A DNA stretch of 64,000 nt from an uncultured Bacteroidales bacterium (GTDB lineage Bacteria; Bacteroidota; Bacteroidia; Bacteroidales; UBA932). The position numbers and the translations under genes are program-made. This document shows positions 16,918-25,267 of the stretch, in pieces; position 1 is the stretch's first letter, and each line of letters starts with the position of its first letter. The DNA lies in contig CAKUYQ010000007.1 of NCBI GenBank assembly GCA_934717185.1, forward strand, positions 42,861-106,860, written 5' to 3'. Below the pieces are notes generated by a model. That model saw nothing but the letters and a program-made list of their open reading frames with translations. It was not told the origin of the DNA and made no database searches.

Positions 16918-19206
16918 TTATAGATCGGAGCCAATTCTGTTGTTGATATCACTCTTTTGCGTATCAGCTTTTCTAACACCTTTAGATTTGCCCCAATTAA
17001 AGTTGTAAGAAATCCTTAATGCATAACGCCTACCGGACATATTACTTTTAATTGTCTTTGTATAGGTATTCATGTCTATAATAACCTTACCACTTTTTGC
17101 AGAATCCAACACATCGAATACACCAACTCCAAATTTCCATCTTTTGAATCTTTTTGAAGCATCAATTTTCAAAGAAACAGGCTTCTTTGTTGTTGCATTA
17201 AAACTTATTTTTGAGGAAGAATTCCAAGATGCCCTCATACTAATCGAGAATGATTTTGGTAGATCCACTGATAGCTGTAATGAACAGGAAATGTAATTGA
17301 AATAATCTGTTTTTTCCCTAACCGTACTATTAGAAAAAGTGTAATAAGTTGATAAATCCACAGCCATCATATTAAACAACATTTTATTAAAATTCAGAGA
17401 GGCAACAACAGACCTGTCCTTAGAGTCATTTGTGTATGTCTGATAAATTGTTCCCTCTTCATCTGAGTACATATATGATGATATTCCATCATTAGAACTA
17501 TCATATCCTGCTAATAAGTAAATGCTGTTAAACAAGAGCAGTGACATACCATAACTGTTAACACGGTAAGAGCTTAAGTTGGGATTACCAATCCTTACAT
17601 AAATATCATTTTGGGATATATAGTAGTTGGGATTAAGTTGCGATATCATAGGCCGTTTAACACCACAACTATAAAAAAGGCCTAAGACATGGCCTCTTTT
17701 AGGGTTAATATAATAATTGGCAGACACATTAGGGACAAAATCCAAATAGCTATTACCATCTATATCTGCCCATTTGGCTTGAGCACCAATATTAAAGCCA
17801 AACTTCTTAAGATTAAACGTGTACGATGAAAACGGTATTATTTCATTCTCAGTATACTCAAAGGAAGACTCATTGTTTACAGCTTCATTATTTATATATG
17901 AATACCGCATGCCTGCATTAAACTGGTGCTTCTTTTTTATTTTTTTATGAAAATTTGCATAACCTACAAATGTACTTGTATTATTCTCCGTATGAGTAAT
18001 ATCCCAAGTCTCTCCCCCTCTCTCATCTTGAAAAAAGGTGTTGGCAATATCATCTTTTTTATATACACCTACATAATCTCCCGTTATTTTCAATTCTGAT
18101 GCATCTTTAAATTTATGAGTATACATTAAAGAGACCGTAGGACTCTTGCTCTCCATCTTAAAATTCCTGTAACTCTCATCTAACAAAATCCCCGTATTCG
18201 TGTATTCAACAGAAGTATTTCTATAATTTTTTCTATTCAAATTTCTATACGACACCTCTGCTGAAAAATAATCATTCTTTGAGACATCATATCCAATTCC
18301 AAAAATTCCGTAAATGGAAAGCGGAAGCCTTGTCTCGTCTGTGGTATAATTAATTACTGTACTATCTCTCTCTTCCCAATAGTTTTCTATTGTCTGTTTA
18401 ATCTTACTTCTCACGGTCGTATAAGTAAGATTTGTGTATAACAAAAATTTATCTTTTCTGTAATTTAAATTTGCCGACGGAGTGGTAGAAATATGGTTTT
18501 TGCTTCCCACTGTGCTCTCCGAAGCAGAGACAAATCCGCCCGAATATTTCTTGGTTGTTATCTTTATAGAAATACCACCGTACCTTTCCGAAACATCCGG
18601 ATTTGATATCACCTCTATCTTATCTAAATCTTCCCCTCTAAAGGATCTTAAATATGTTACCAATTCTTCATCACTCATTTTCACTCTTCTTTTATCTATG
18701 TAGATATTGGAAACACGTCTACCATAAAGTGTAACATCATCATGGACCATTATGCCAGGAGCGGTTTTGAGAACGTCTGTGAGATCCTTACCTTTTAGTG
18801 CTGTCACATTCCCTAACTTATACTCATAGCCGTTCATATTGTAGTCTACCATATTGGCTACTACTTTGGCCTCCTTTAGTGTAGTTATATCCTCTTTTAA
18901 AATAATATCATTAAATTTAGTATTATTTTCTACGGTAAAATCACAAGAATATTTTTCATATCCAACTATTGATACTTCTATCGTATATCTACCCCCTTTT
19001 GCTTTAATGAAATAAAAAGAACCATCTGCCTTTGTTGTTGTACCTTCAACCTGTTTATTTGTTGCTTTATCTAACAATACAACAGAGGCAAACTCTATTG
19101 GATTATGGCTTTCGTCAAAGACCTTTCCAAAGACCATATAACTACCTTGGGCAGAGATTGTTCCCGTATAAATCAATAATAAAAGGAATGTAAAATATAC
19201 TCGCAT
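16918..19206 (-). CDS. Outer-membrane beta-barrel protein, module copy 2
   Basis: The start is the ATG at 19206, giving 762 residues that begin with the same MRVYF signal sequence as copy 1. Domain order is the same: Ig-like regulatory domain (FDESHNPIEFASVVLLDK), plug-like domain (LTDVLKTAPGIMV) and barrel. The paralogue-specific C-terminus is DTQKSDINNRIGS. The closest relatives in the window are 9082-11367 and 25268-27625, with long collinear similarity. The CxxC protein at 19264-19527 is 57 bases upstream. It is convergent with the regulator, with only 4 bases between the stops. Confidence 0.8.
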   Translation of the reverse strand: MRVYFTFLLLLIYTGTISAQGSYMVFGKVFDESHNPIEFASVVLLDKATNKQVEGTTTKADGSFYFIKAKGGRYTIEVSIVGYEKYSCDFTVENNTKFNDIILKEDITTLKEAKVVANMVDYNMNGYEYKLGNVTALKGKDLTDVLKTAPGIMVHDDVTLYGRRVSNIYIDKRRVKMSDEELVTYLRSFRGEDLDKIEVISNPDVSERYGGISIKITTKKYSGGFVSASESTVGSKNHISTTPSANLNYRKDKFLLYTNLTYTTVRSKIKQTIENYWEERDSTVINYTTDETRLPLSIYGIFGIGYDVSKNDYFSAEVSYRNLNRKNYRNTSVEYTNTGILLDESYRNFKMESKSPTVSLMYTHKFKDASELKITGDYVGVYKKDDIANTFFQDERGGETWDITHTENNTSTFVGYANFHKKIKKKHQFNAGMRYSYINNEAVNNESSFEYTENEIIPFSSYTFNLKKFGFNIGAQAKWADIDGNSYLDFVPNVSANYYINPKRGHVLGLFYSCGVKRPMISQLNPNYYISQNDIYVRIGNPNLSSYRVNSYGMSLLLFNSIYLLAGYDSSNDGISSYMYSDEEGTIYQTYTNDSKDRSVVASLNFNKMLFNMMAVDLSTYYTFSNSTVREKTDYFNYISCSLQLSVDLPKSFSISMRASWNSSSKISFNATTKKPVSLKIDASKRFKRWKFGVGVFDVLDSAKSGKVIIDMNTYTKTIKSNMSGRRYALRISYNFNWGKSKGVRKADTQKSDINNRIGSDL

Positions 19207-19263
19207 AAAGAAAAAGTTACACCATTTTCCACTCAACCTATAAAATTACAACTACACATCAAA

Positions 19264-19527
19264 CTAATTAACCTCTTCATACCACACATTATCACAACTT
19301 GGACATACCCCCCTTACTAAATTATAATATGCGGTTTCACCCTCCTCGTTATTACCTGTAGCTGCAACATGAACATGTTCTTCAACTACATAACCACACA
19401 CAGGACATGTCATAGGGCGAGCATTTTTACCACAATGTGGGCATTTGACTACAGACGCCGCAGTTATTAAACCTGCAATAGAAAGAAATAAAGCAACAAA
19501 AATTGACAATCTAAAAAATCTTCTCAT
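19264..19527 (-). CDS. Small exported protein with three CxxC pairs, module copy 2
   Basis: The 87-residue protein has a signal peptide (RLSIFVALFLSIAGLITAA) and CxxC pairs at 29/32, 41/44 and 75/78. This is the same spacing as in copy 1. The region between the second and third pairs contains HVHV and the acidic NNEEGETAYYN, matching TTETGETIFVN in copy 1. It lies directly upstream of the copy 2 barrel on the same strand. Function is not known from sequence. Confidence 0.7.
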   Translation of the reverse strand: MRRFFRLSIFVALFLSIAGLITAASVVKCPHCGKNARPMTCPVCGYVVEEHVHVAATGNNEEGETAYYNLVRGVCPSCDNVWYEEVN

Positions 19528-19650
19528 AATAATGAATTTTACTTATAGATATTTAATACATAGCGCAATACTAATAAAAAAAAATAAATTAAACAAACTA
19601 AGTAACAACAAATTAGCATAGACCGACTCAATAAATATCTTAAACTTCTT

Positions 19651-19716
19651 ATGAAAAGACGGAAGATAGCGGCCTCAGAAGCGGCCAACAAAGATTACTT
19701 CACAACAATGCTCTAA
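19651..19716 (+). pseudogene. Remnant of the 3' end of a second TPR regulator
   Basis: The last 22 codons of this stretch read MKRRKIAASEAANKDYFTTML and then stop. The intact regulator ends KQKIVASETTNKDYYTTML, so the match covers the very end of the gene at both DNA and protein level. Nothing before 19651 continues the homology, so the rest of the gene has been lost. It shows that a second regulator once stood beside module 2. Confidence 0.75.
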
Positions 19717-19719
19717 TAC

Positions 19720-19765
19720 AAAAAAAGGAGGGTGTACCAAACTTTATTCATTTGATACACCCTCC
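19720..19765 (-). terminator. Terminator of clpB, copy A of a duplicated hairpin
   Basis: On the minus strand GGAGGGTGTATCAAA pairs with TTTGGTACACCCTCC and a run of seven T follows. It lies 31 bases past the clpB stop. Its sequence is the exact inverted copy (38 of 39 bases) of the terminator at 25222-25259. Confidence 0.9.
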
Positions 19766-19796
19766 ATCTTATTCATGGAACCCTGTTACGGGATTT

Positions 19797-21941
19797 TTAC
19801 CTGTTAAGAAATTCCAACTTGCCGTTGTTGTAATCTACTGTTATTGCATGCTCTTTGGTTATCTCCCCTGCAATAATCTTGGTTGCAAGTTCGTTTATAA
19901 GCTCTTTCTGGAGCAACCTCTTTATTGGCCTTGCACCGTAGGCTATATCAAAGCCTTTGGAAGCAAGGTAGTTGAGGGCAGGCTCTGTAAAGTCTATCTG
20001 TATCTCCTTCTCTGCAAGCAGATCCTTAATCTGATGGATCTGAAGCATAAGAATATCCTTAATATCCTTCTCGCTCAGAGGCTGGAACATTATAACCTCA
20101 TCTATACGGTTAAGGAACTCCGGTCTTACACTTCTCTTAAGAACCTCCAAAACAGCATTCTTGCAATCTGCAAGAGCTTGAGACTTGTTGACATCGTTTA
20201 TCTTGTTCATGTAGCTTTGGATAATATCTGCGCCAACATTACTTGTCATGATAAGGATGGTGTTCTTAAAGTTTACCGTTCTGCCCTTACCATCTGTAAG
20301 ACGTCCGTCATCGAGCACTTGCAATAAGATATTGAATACATCGGGGTGAGCTTTCTCTATCTCATCGAACAGCACTACAGAGTAAGGTTTCCTTCTTACA
20401 GCCTCTGTAAGCTGTCCGCCCTCGTCATAACCTACATATCCCGGAGGCGCACCAATAAGTCTTGTAACTGCAAAACTTTCCTGATACTCAGACATATCTA
20501 TTCTTGTCATAAGGTTCTCGTCGTTAAACAGGAACTCTGCAAGTGCCTTTGCCAACTCTGTCTTACCAACACCGGTGGTACCAAGGAACAGGAACGAACC
20601 TATAGGTCTCTTCTCGTTCTGCAACCCTGCACGCGACCTTCGTACTGCATCTGCCACAGCCTTAATAGCCTCATCCTGTCCTATGACCCTCTTGTGCAAC
20701 TCCTCCTCAAGGTGAAGTAGTTTATCCTTCTCGCTCTGAAGCATACGTTTTACAGGTATGCCGGTCCATTTTGCCACAACCTCTGCAATATCCTCCGGAG
20801 TAACCTCCTCGTTGATAAGTGGGTTAGGGTTTTCTGCCTTCTTCTTCTCCAACGCCTTTATCTCCTCCTGCAGCCCGCCAATTTTACCGTATCTAATCTC
20901 CGCAACCTTTGCATAGTCTCCGTTACGCTCTGCAATATCGGCATCGGTTTTAAGATCATCTATCTCCTGCCTCTTCTTTGATATTGAGTTGAGCAGATCT
21001 TTCTCCTCCTTCCATTGGGCATCTGCAACCTTCTTCTCAGCCCTCAGCTGCTCCAACTGAGAGTTGATGTCATCCAATTTAGGGGATTTTCCCTCTCTCT
21101 TAATGGCCTCTCTCTCTATCTCCAACTGTTTTACCTTTCGGTTCATTTCATCTATCTTCTCAGGAACGGAGTTCATCTCCAACCTCAGTTTAGATGCTGC
21201 TTCATCAACAAGGTCTATGGCTTTGTCGGGAAGAAAACGGTTGGTAATATATCTGTTGGACAGGTCTACCGCTGCTATGATAGCATCATCCTCAATACGT
21301 ACTTTGTGGTGGTTCTCATATTTCTCCTTAAGTCCTCTAAGGATTGAGATGCTCTCTGCAGGTGACGGCTCATCTACCATAACCATCTGAAACCTCCTTT
21401 CAAGAGCCTTGTCCTGCTCAAAGTACTTCTGGTACTCATCCAAAGTGGTAGAACCTATTGTCCTAAGTTCGCCCCTTGCAAGCGCAGGTTTAAGAATGTT
21501 TGCTGCATCCATTGCACCGCTGCTCTTTCCTGCTCCAACAAGAGTGTGAATCTCATCTATATACAGGATTATCTCACCTTGGCTGTCTATTACCTCCTTA
21601 ACTACAGATTTAAGCCTCTCCTCAAACTCTCCCTGATATTTTGCACCTGCTATAAGTGCACCCATATCAAGCGAATAGATTAGTTTGTCCTTAAGATTCT
21701 CGGCAACGTCTCCGTGAACAATCCTTTGGGCAATGCCCTCGGCTATGGCTGTCTTACCAACTCCCGGCTCGCCAACCAATATAGGGTTGTTTTTGGTTCT
21801 TCTGCTTAGAATCTGAAGCACACGCCTTATCTCCTCATCCCTTCCTATTACCGGATCCAACTTGCCTTTTTTTGCAAGTTCCACCAAGTTGGTAGAGTAA
21901 AGATCCAATGCTTTTTGATTTGATTGATTGTTGTTTGTCAT
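19797..21941 (-). CDS. clpB: ClpB-type disaggregase lacking the N-terminal domain
   Basis: The 714-residue protein is an AAA+ unfoldase with NBD1 (Walker A GEPGVGKT at 57-64, then LYIDEIHT), the long ClpB coiled-coil middle domain (about 250-390) and NBD2 (GTTGVGKTE, VVLFDEIEKAH). With DnaK it would rescue aggregated proteins. Standard ClpB has about 860 residues. Here the Clp_N domain of about 140-150 residues is missing, and the protein starts only 30 residues before NBD1. The start is supported by a GGAG sequence 12 bases upstream and no frame for the missing domain exists upstream. It resembles the natural short ClpB form made from an internal start in E. coli. Confidence 0.9.
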   Translation of the reverse strand: MTNNNQSNQKALDLYSTNLVELAKKGKLDPVIGRDEEIRRVLQILSRRTKNNPILVGEPGVGKTAIAEGIAQRIVHGDVAENLKDKLIYSLDMGALIAGAKYQGEFEERLKSVVKEVIDSQGEIILYIDEIHTLVGAGKSSGAMDAANILKPALARGELRTIGSTTLDEYQKYFEQDKALERRFQMVMVDEPSPAESISILRGLKEKYENHHKVRIEDDAIIAAVDLSNRYITNRFLPDKAIDLVDEAASKLRLEMNSVPEKIDEMNRKVKQLEIEREAIKREGKSPKLDDINSQLEQLRAEKKVADAQWKEEKDLLNSISKKRQEIDDLKTDADIAERNGDYAKVAEIRYGKIGGLQEEIKALEKKKAENPNPLINEEVTPEDIAEVVAKWTGIPVKRMLQSEKDKLLHLEEELHKRVIGQDEAIKAVADAVRRSRAGLQNEKRPIGSFLFLGTTGVGKTELAKALAEFLFNDENLMTRIDMSEYQESFAVTRLIGAPPGYVGYDEGGQLTEAVRRKPYSVVLFDEIEKAHPDVFNILLQVLDDGRLTDGKGRTVNFKNTILIMTSNVGADIIQSYMNKINDVNKSQALADCKNAVLEVLKRSVRPEFLNRIDEVIMFQPLSEKDIKDILMLQIHQIKDLLAEKEIQIDFTEPALNYLASKGFDIAYGARPIKRLLQKELINELATKIIAGEITKEHAITVDYNNGKLEFLNR

Positions 21942-22158
21942 ATATTATTTTCTCCTTTTTTCTTTTTTTGTTTGGCTTAGAATCTAACAAAAGACTTACC
22001 AAATGAATTTTTAGTGACATACTGTCATGAATCTGTAATAAAAACTTACCTCATAACTGCCGTTGAATTATTTTTTAATGAGAAAAATAAACTCTATATT
22101 TGTCTCTAACGATTACGCGGCAGGGTGTATATTGCCCTTGCGTTTTGATAGTTTGACA

Positions 22159-22797
22159 ATGCAGGATATTATATATAATAGTGATACTCTCAAGGATGGT
22201 AATTTTCTGCCTGTAGTGGAGTGTTTCTACACCATTCAGGGGGAGGGCCGCCATACAGGTGAGGCAACATATTTCATAAGACTTGCGGGGTGTGATATCC
22301 ACTGCCCGTGGTGTGATGCCAAAAATACATGGAATGCGACAAAATTTCCTGTATTTCCTGTAGAGGAGATTGCGGCGGGAGTCCTTAATTCGGTTGCTCC
22401 GGCCGTTGTAATAACCGGTGGGGAACCTTTCAAATATCCTTTAGGGCCTCTTACACAACTCCTTAAGGAGAATAGGATAAGAATATATGTAGAGACATCG
22501 GGGTCGGAGCCCTTGTCGGGAAGCGTAGATTGGATATGCGTCTCTCCCAAAAAGAGGGTTGCACCGCTTAAGGAGAATCTTAAGGTTGCCAATGAGTTGA
22601 AGGTGGTTATTTCACTTCCTTGTGATTTCTCGTGGGCGGAGGAGAATGCTGCAATGGTTGGCAATGACTGCCTGCTCTATCTGCAGCCGGAGTGGGGAAG
22701 GATGGGAGAGATAATGCCGCTGATAGTTGATTATGTAAAGGCGCATCCGCAGTGGAGGGTTTCGCTGCAGACACACAAGTTTATGGATATTCCATAA
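22159..22797 (+). CDS. queE: 7-carboxy-7-deazaguanine synthase
   Basis: The radical-SAM enzyme QueE converts 6-carboxytetrahydropterin to 7-carboxy-7-deazaguanine in queuosine synthesis. From the ATG at 22159 it has 212 residues, a normal size. FYTIQGEGRHTGEATYFIRLAGC leads into the cluster motif CDIHCPWC (CxxxCxxC) and then ITGGEPF. Earlier in-frame ATGs exist at 22063 and 22078, but the extra 32 residues do not look like QueE, and a TAGTTTG promoter-like box lies just before 22159. Two copies of the 11-mer TTGTCGGGAAG flank its 3' part (22513 and 22798). Confidence 0.9.
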   Translation: MQDIIYNSDTLKDGNFLPVVECFYTIQGEGRHTGEATYFIRLAGCDIHCPWCDAKNTWNATKFPVFPVEEIAAGVLNSVAPAVVITGGEPFKYPLGPLTQLLKENRIRIYVETSGSEPLSGSVDWICVSPKKRVAPLKENLKVANELKVVISLPCDFSWAEENAAMVGNDCLLYLQPEWGRMGEIMPLIVDYVKAHPQWRVSLQTHKFMDIP

Positions 22798-22850
22798 TTG
22801 TCGGGAAGAGAATAAGACTAAACTAAATTAATTTTAAACTATAGATGATA

Positions 22851-24062
22851 ATGAAAAAAACATTAGTTCTTTTAATGGCAGCCATGATGATGGCTCCGAG
22901 TGCTTTTGCACAGAAAAAAGCCAAGAAAGCCGAGGTTAAACCGGAGGGTTATATCTTTACTACCGTAAAGGCAAACCCTGTTACTCCTATTAAGAACCAG
23001 AGCAGTTCCGGTACATGCTGGGCTTTCTCAACCATATCGTTCCTTGAGAGTGAGGCAATCAAAGCCGGAAAGGCGGATACAACTCTTAATCTTTCCGAGA
23101 TGTTCATTGTTTCAAGGGCTTATTCAGACAAGGCCGAGAAGTATGTAAGATTGGACGGTAATCTTAATTTTGCCGGTGGGTCTGACTTTGGCGATGTTGT
23201 TACCGTATTTAAAAATTATGGTATTGTACCTGAGAATGAGATGCTTGGCCTTAACTACGGCCAGAAAGTTCACAGACATGCAGAGTTGGATGCAGTGCTT
23301 AAGGCATACGTAGAGGCTGTTGCAAAGAAACCTATGCGTACTCTTTCAACTGCTTGGAAGAGAGGTTTTGAGGGTATCCTTTCTGCTTATCTTGGCGATG
23401 TCCCTCAGAAGTTTACAGTTAACGGAAAGGAGTATACCCCTAAGTCGTACGAGGAGAGCCTTGGGCTAAACTTGGATGATTATGTTTCGCTTACAAGTTT
23501 TACTCACCATCCTTTCTATGAGTCTTTTGTTATTGAGGTTCCCGACAATTGGCGCTGGTCTCAGTCATACAACCTCCCTATGGATGAACTTGAGCAGGTT
23601 ATGGACTATGCAATCAACAATGGTTACACATTTGCCTGGGGTGCCGATGTAAGCGAGAAGGGCTTTACAAGGAACGGACTTGGTGTTGTTCCGGATGTTG
23701 CAGCGGCAATGAAATCTGCAGGTTCAGATCAGGAGAAATGGATTGGTGTTTCCAAAGAGGATAAAGAGGCTGCAATGTACAACCAGAATGCTCCGGGCAA
23801 AGAGTTGGAGATTACTCAAGAGATGAGACAGGTTGCATTTGATGAGGGCACAACTACAGATGACCACGGAATGCACGTTTACGGTATTGCAAAAGACCAG
23901 AACGGCACTAAATACTATATAGTAAAGAACTCTTGGGGGCCAAGCGGAAAATACAAAGGAATCTGGTATGTTTCTGTACCTTATGTCAAGTACAAAACAA
24001 TGAATATCCTTATTAACAAGAACGCTATCCCTGCAGAGATACGCGCCAAACTTGGTCTATAA
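22851..24062 (+). CDS. Secreted C1-family cysteine aminopeptidase (bleomycin hydrolase-like), copy 1
   Basis: From the ATG at 22851 the protein has 403 residues and a signal peptide (MKKTLVLLMAAMMMAPSAFA). An ATG two codons earlier is also possible. The papain-like triad is clear: the nucleophile in SSGTCWAFS (about residue 56), histidine in DDHGMHVYG and asparagine in VKNSWG. The insert domain pattern fits Peptidase_C1_2, the PepC/bleomycin hydrolase group. These are usually cytoplasmic, but secreted forms are common in Bacteroidetes. It is followed 17 bases later by a paralogue on the same strand. Together they probably trim peptides in the periplasm or outside. Confidence 0.87.
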   Translation: MKKTLVLLMAAMMMAPSAFAQKKAKKAEVKPEGYIFTTVKANPVTPIKNQSSSGTCWAFSTISFLESEAIKAGKADTTLNLSEMFIVSRAYSDKAEKYVRLDGNLNFAGGSDFGDVVTVFKNYGIVPENEMLGLNYGQKVHRHAELDAVLKAYVEAVAKKPMRTLSTAWKRGFEGILSAYLGDVPQKFTVNGKEYTPKSYEESLGLNLDDYVSLTSFTHHPFYESFVIEVPDNWRWSQSYNLPMDELEQVMDYAINNGYTFAWGADVSEKGFTRNGLGVVPDVAAAMKSAGSDQEKWIGVSKEDKEAAMYNQNAPGKELEITQEMRQVAFDEGTTTDDHGMHVYGIAKDQNGTKYYIVKNSWGPSGKYKGIWYVSVPYVKYKTMNILINKNAIPAEIRAKLGL

Positions 24063-24079
24063 TCTTTAATAACTTAAAT

Positions 24080-25189
24080 ATGAGAAAGATAGTTTTAACT
24101 TTAGCAGCCTTGTTCCTATTTGGGGGAGTTGCTAATGCTCAGTATGAGTATAAATTTACCGTTGTAAAGGAGAACCCTGCAACACCTGTAAAGAATCAGG
24201 CGAGAACCGGCACATGCTGGTGCTTTGCAACAACATCGTTAATGGAGTCTGAACTTCTTAGAATGGGAAAAGGGGAGTATGATCTTTCGGAGATGTATAT
24301 TGTAAGAAAGGTTTACGAAGATAGGATGGATGACAACTACCTCCGCAGAGGAAAGGGTAATTTGGGCCCTGGCGCTGTTTCTCACGTGTTTCTTAAAGCA
24401 ATGGGCAAATATGGTTTGATGCCGGATGTTGTTTATCCCGGTGTTGATGGTGGTTCGGGAAAGCATAACCATACAGCTTTACAGTCATACGTAAAGGAGA
24501 ACAGCAAATTGGCCGTTGAGGCAAAGAAGAAGATGCCGGAGGCATTAAAGAAGGGTATCCTTGACGCATTTTTGGGTGAACTTCCTGCTTCTTTCAAATA
24601 TGAGGGTAAGGAGTATACGCCTCAATCATTCTATAAAAACCTTGGTCTTAATGCAGATGATTATGTAGAGATAACCAGTTTTACACATCATCCGTTCTAT
24701 GAGAGAGTTCCATTGGAAATTCCGGATAACTTTGATCATGAACTATTCTACAATCTCCCTCTTAATGAGCTTATGGAGACTTTGGACTATGCCATTAACA
24801 ACGGTTACACAGTTGCATGGGATGGTGATGTAAGTGAGAGGTCTTACGATTTTGCAAAGGGTATTGCTCTTATGACAGATGCAGATATCAAAGGCACTAA
24901 ATCCATTAAGGAGCGTTATGCCGAAACAGATGTAGACCAGGCTCTAAGACAGCAGATGTTTGAGGATTTTACAACTACAGATGACCACCTTGAGCATATT
25001 ACCGGTATAGCAAAAGACCAGGAGGGGGTTAAATATTACAAAACCAAAAACTCTTGGGGTACAGAGAGAGGCATTTATGAAGGATACCACTATATGTCTG
25101 AGAACTATGTAAAGGGTAAAACAATTGCAATAGTTCTACATAAGAATGCTATTCCTAAAGATATAAAGAAAAAGTTAGGAATCAAATAG
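24080..25189 (+). CDS. Secreted C1-family cysteine aminopeptidase, copy 2
   Basis: The 369-residue paralogue of the previous gene has a signal peptide (MRKIVLTLAALFLFGGVANA) and the same triad: GTCWCFATTS near residue 44, DDHLEHITG and TKNSWG. It lacks the short lysine-rich spacer that follows the signal peptide in copy 1. The two are a tandem duplication in one transcript that ends at the terminator at 25222. Substrate preference cannot be read from sequence. Confidence 0.87.
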   Translation: MRKIVLTLAALFLFGGVANAQYEYKFTVVKENPATPVKNQARTGTCWCFATTSLMESELLRMGKGEYDLSEMYIVRKVYEDRMDDNYLRRGKGNLGPGAVSHVFLKAMGKYGLMPDVVYPGVDGGSGKHNHTALQSYVKENSKLAVEAKKKMPEALKKGILDAFLGELPASFKYEGKEYTPQSFYKNLGLNADDYVEITSFTHHPFYERVPLEIPDNFDHELFYNLPLNELMETLDYAINNGYTVAWDGDVSERSYDFAKGIALMTDADIKGTKSIKERYAETDVDQALRQQMFEDFTTTDDHLEHITGIAKDQEGVKYYKTKNSWGTERGIYEGYHYMSENYVKGKTIAIVLHKNAIPKDIKKKLGIK

Positions 25190-25220
25190 ACATACTTTTG
25201 TTTACCATTAATACTTGAAT

Positions 25221-25267
25221 TGAGGGTGTATCAAATGAATAAAGTTTGGTACACCCTCCTTTTTTTG
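25221..25267 (+). terminator. Terminator of the C1 peptidase operon, copy B of a duplicated hairpin
   Basis: GAGGGTGTATCAAA at 25222-25235 pairs with TTTGGTACACCCTC and a run of T follows on the plus strand. It is the inverted copy of the hairpin at 19727-19765, including the loop. It stands between the peptidase stop and the 3' end of the module 3 barrel. Confidence 0.9.

Noticed and set aside
16737..16979. Minus-strand frames opposite the regulator and inside the giant gene
   Set aside because: They are shadows of strong genes in the other strand and lack protein-like composition.
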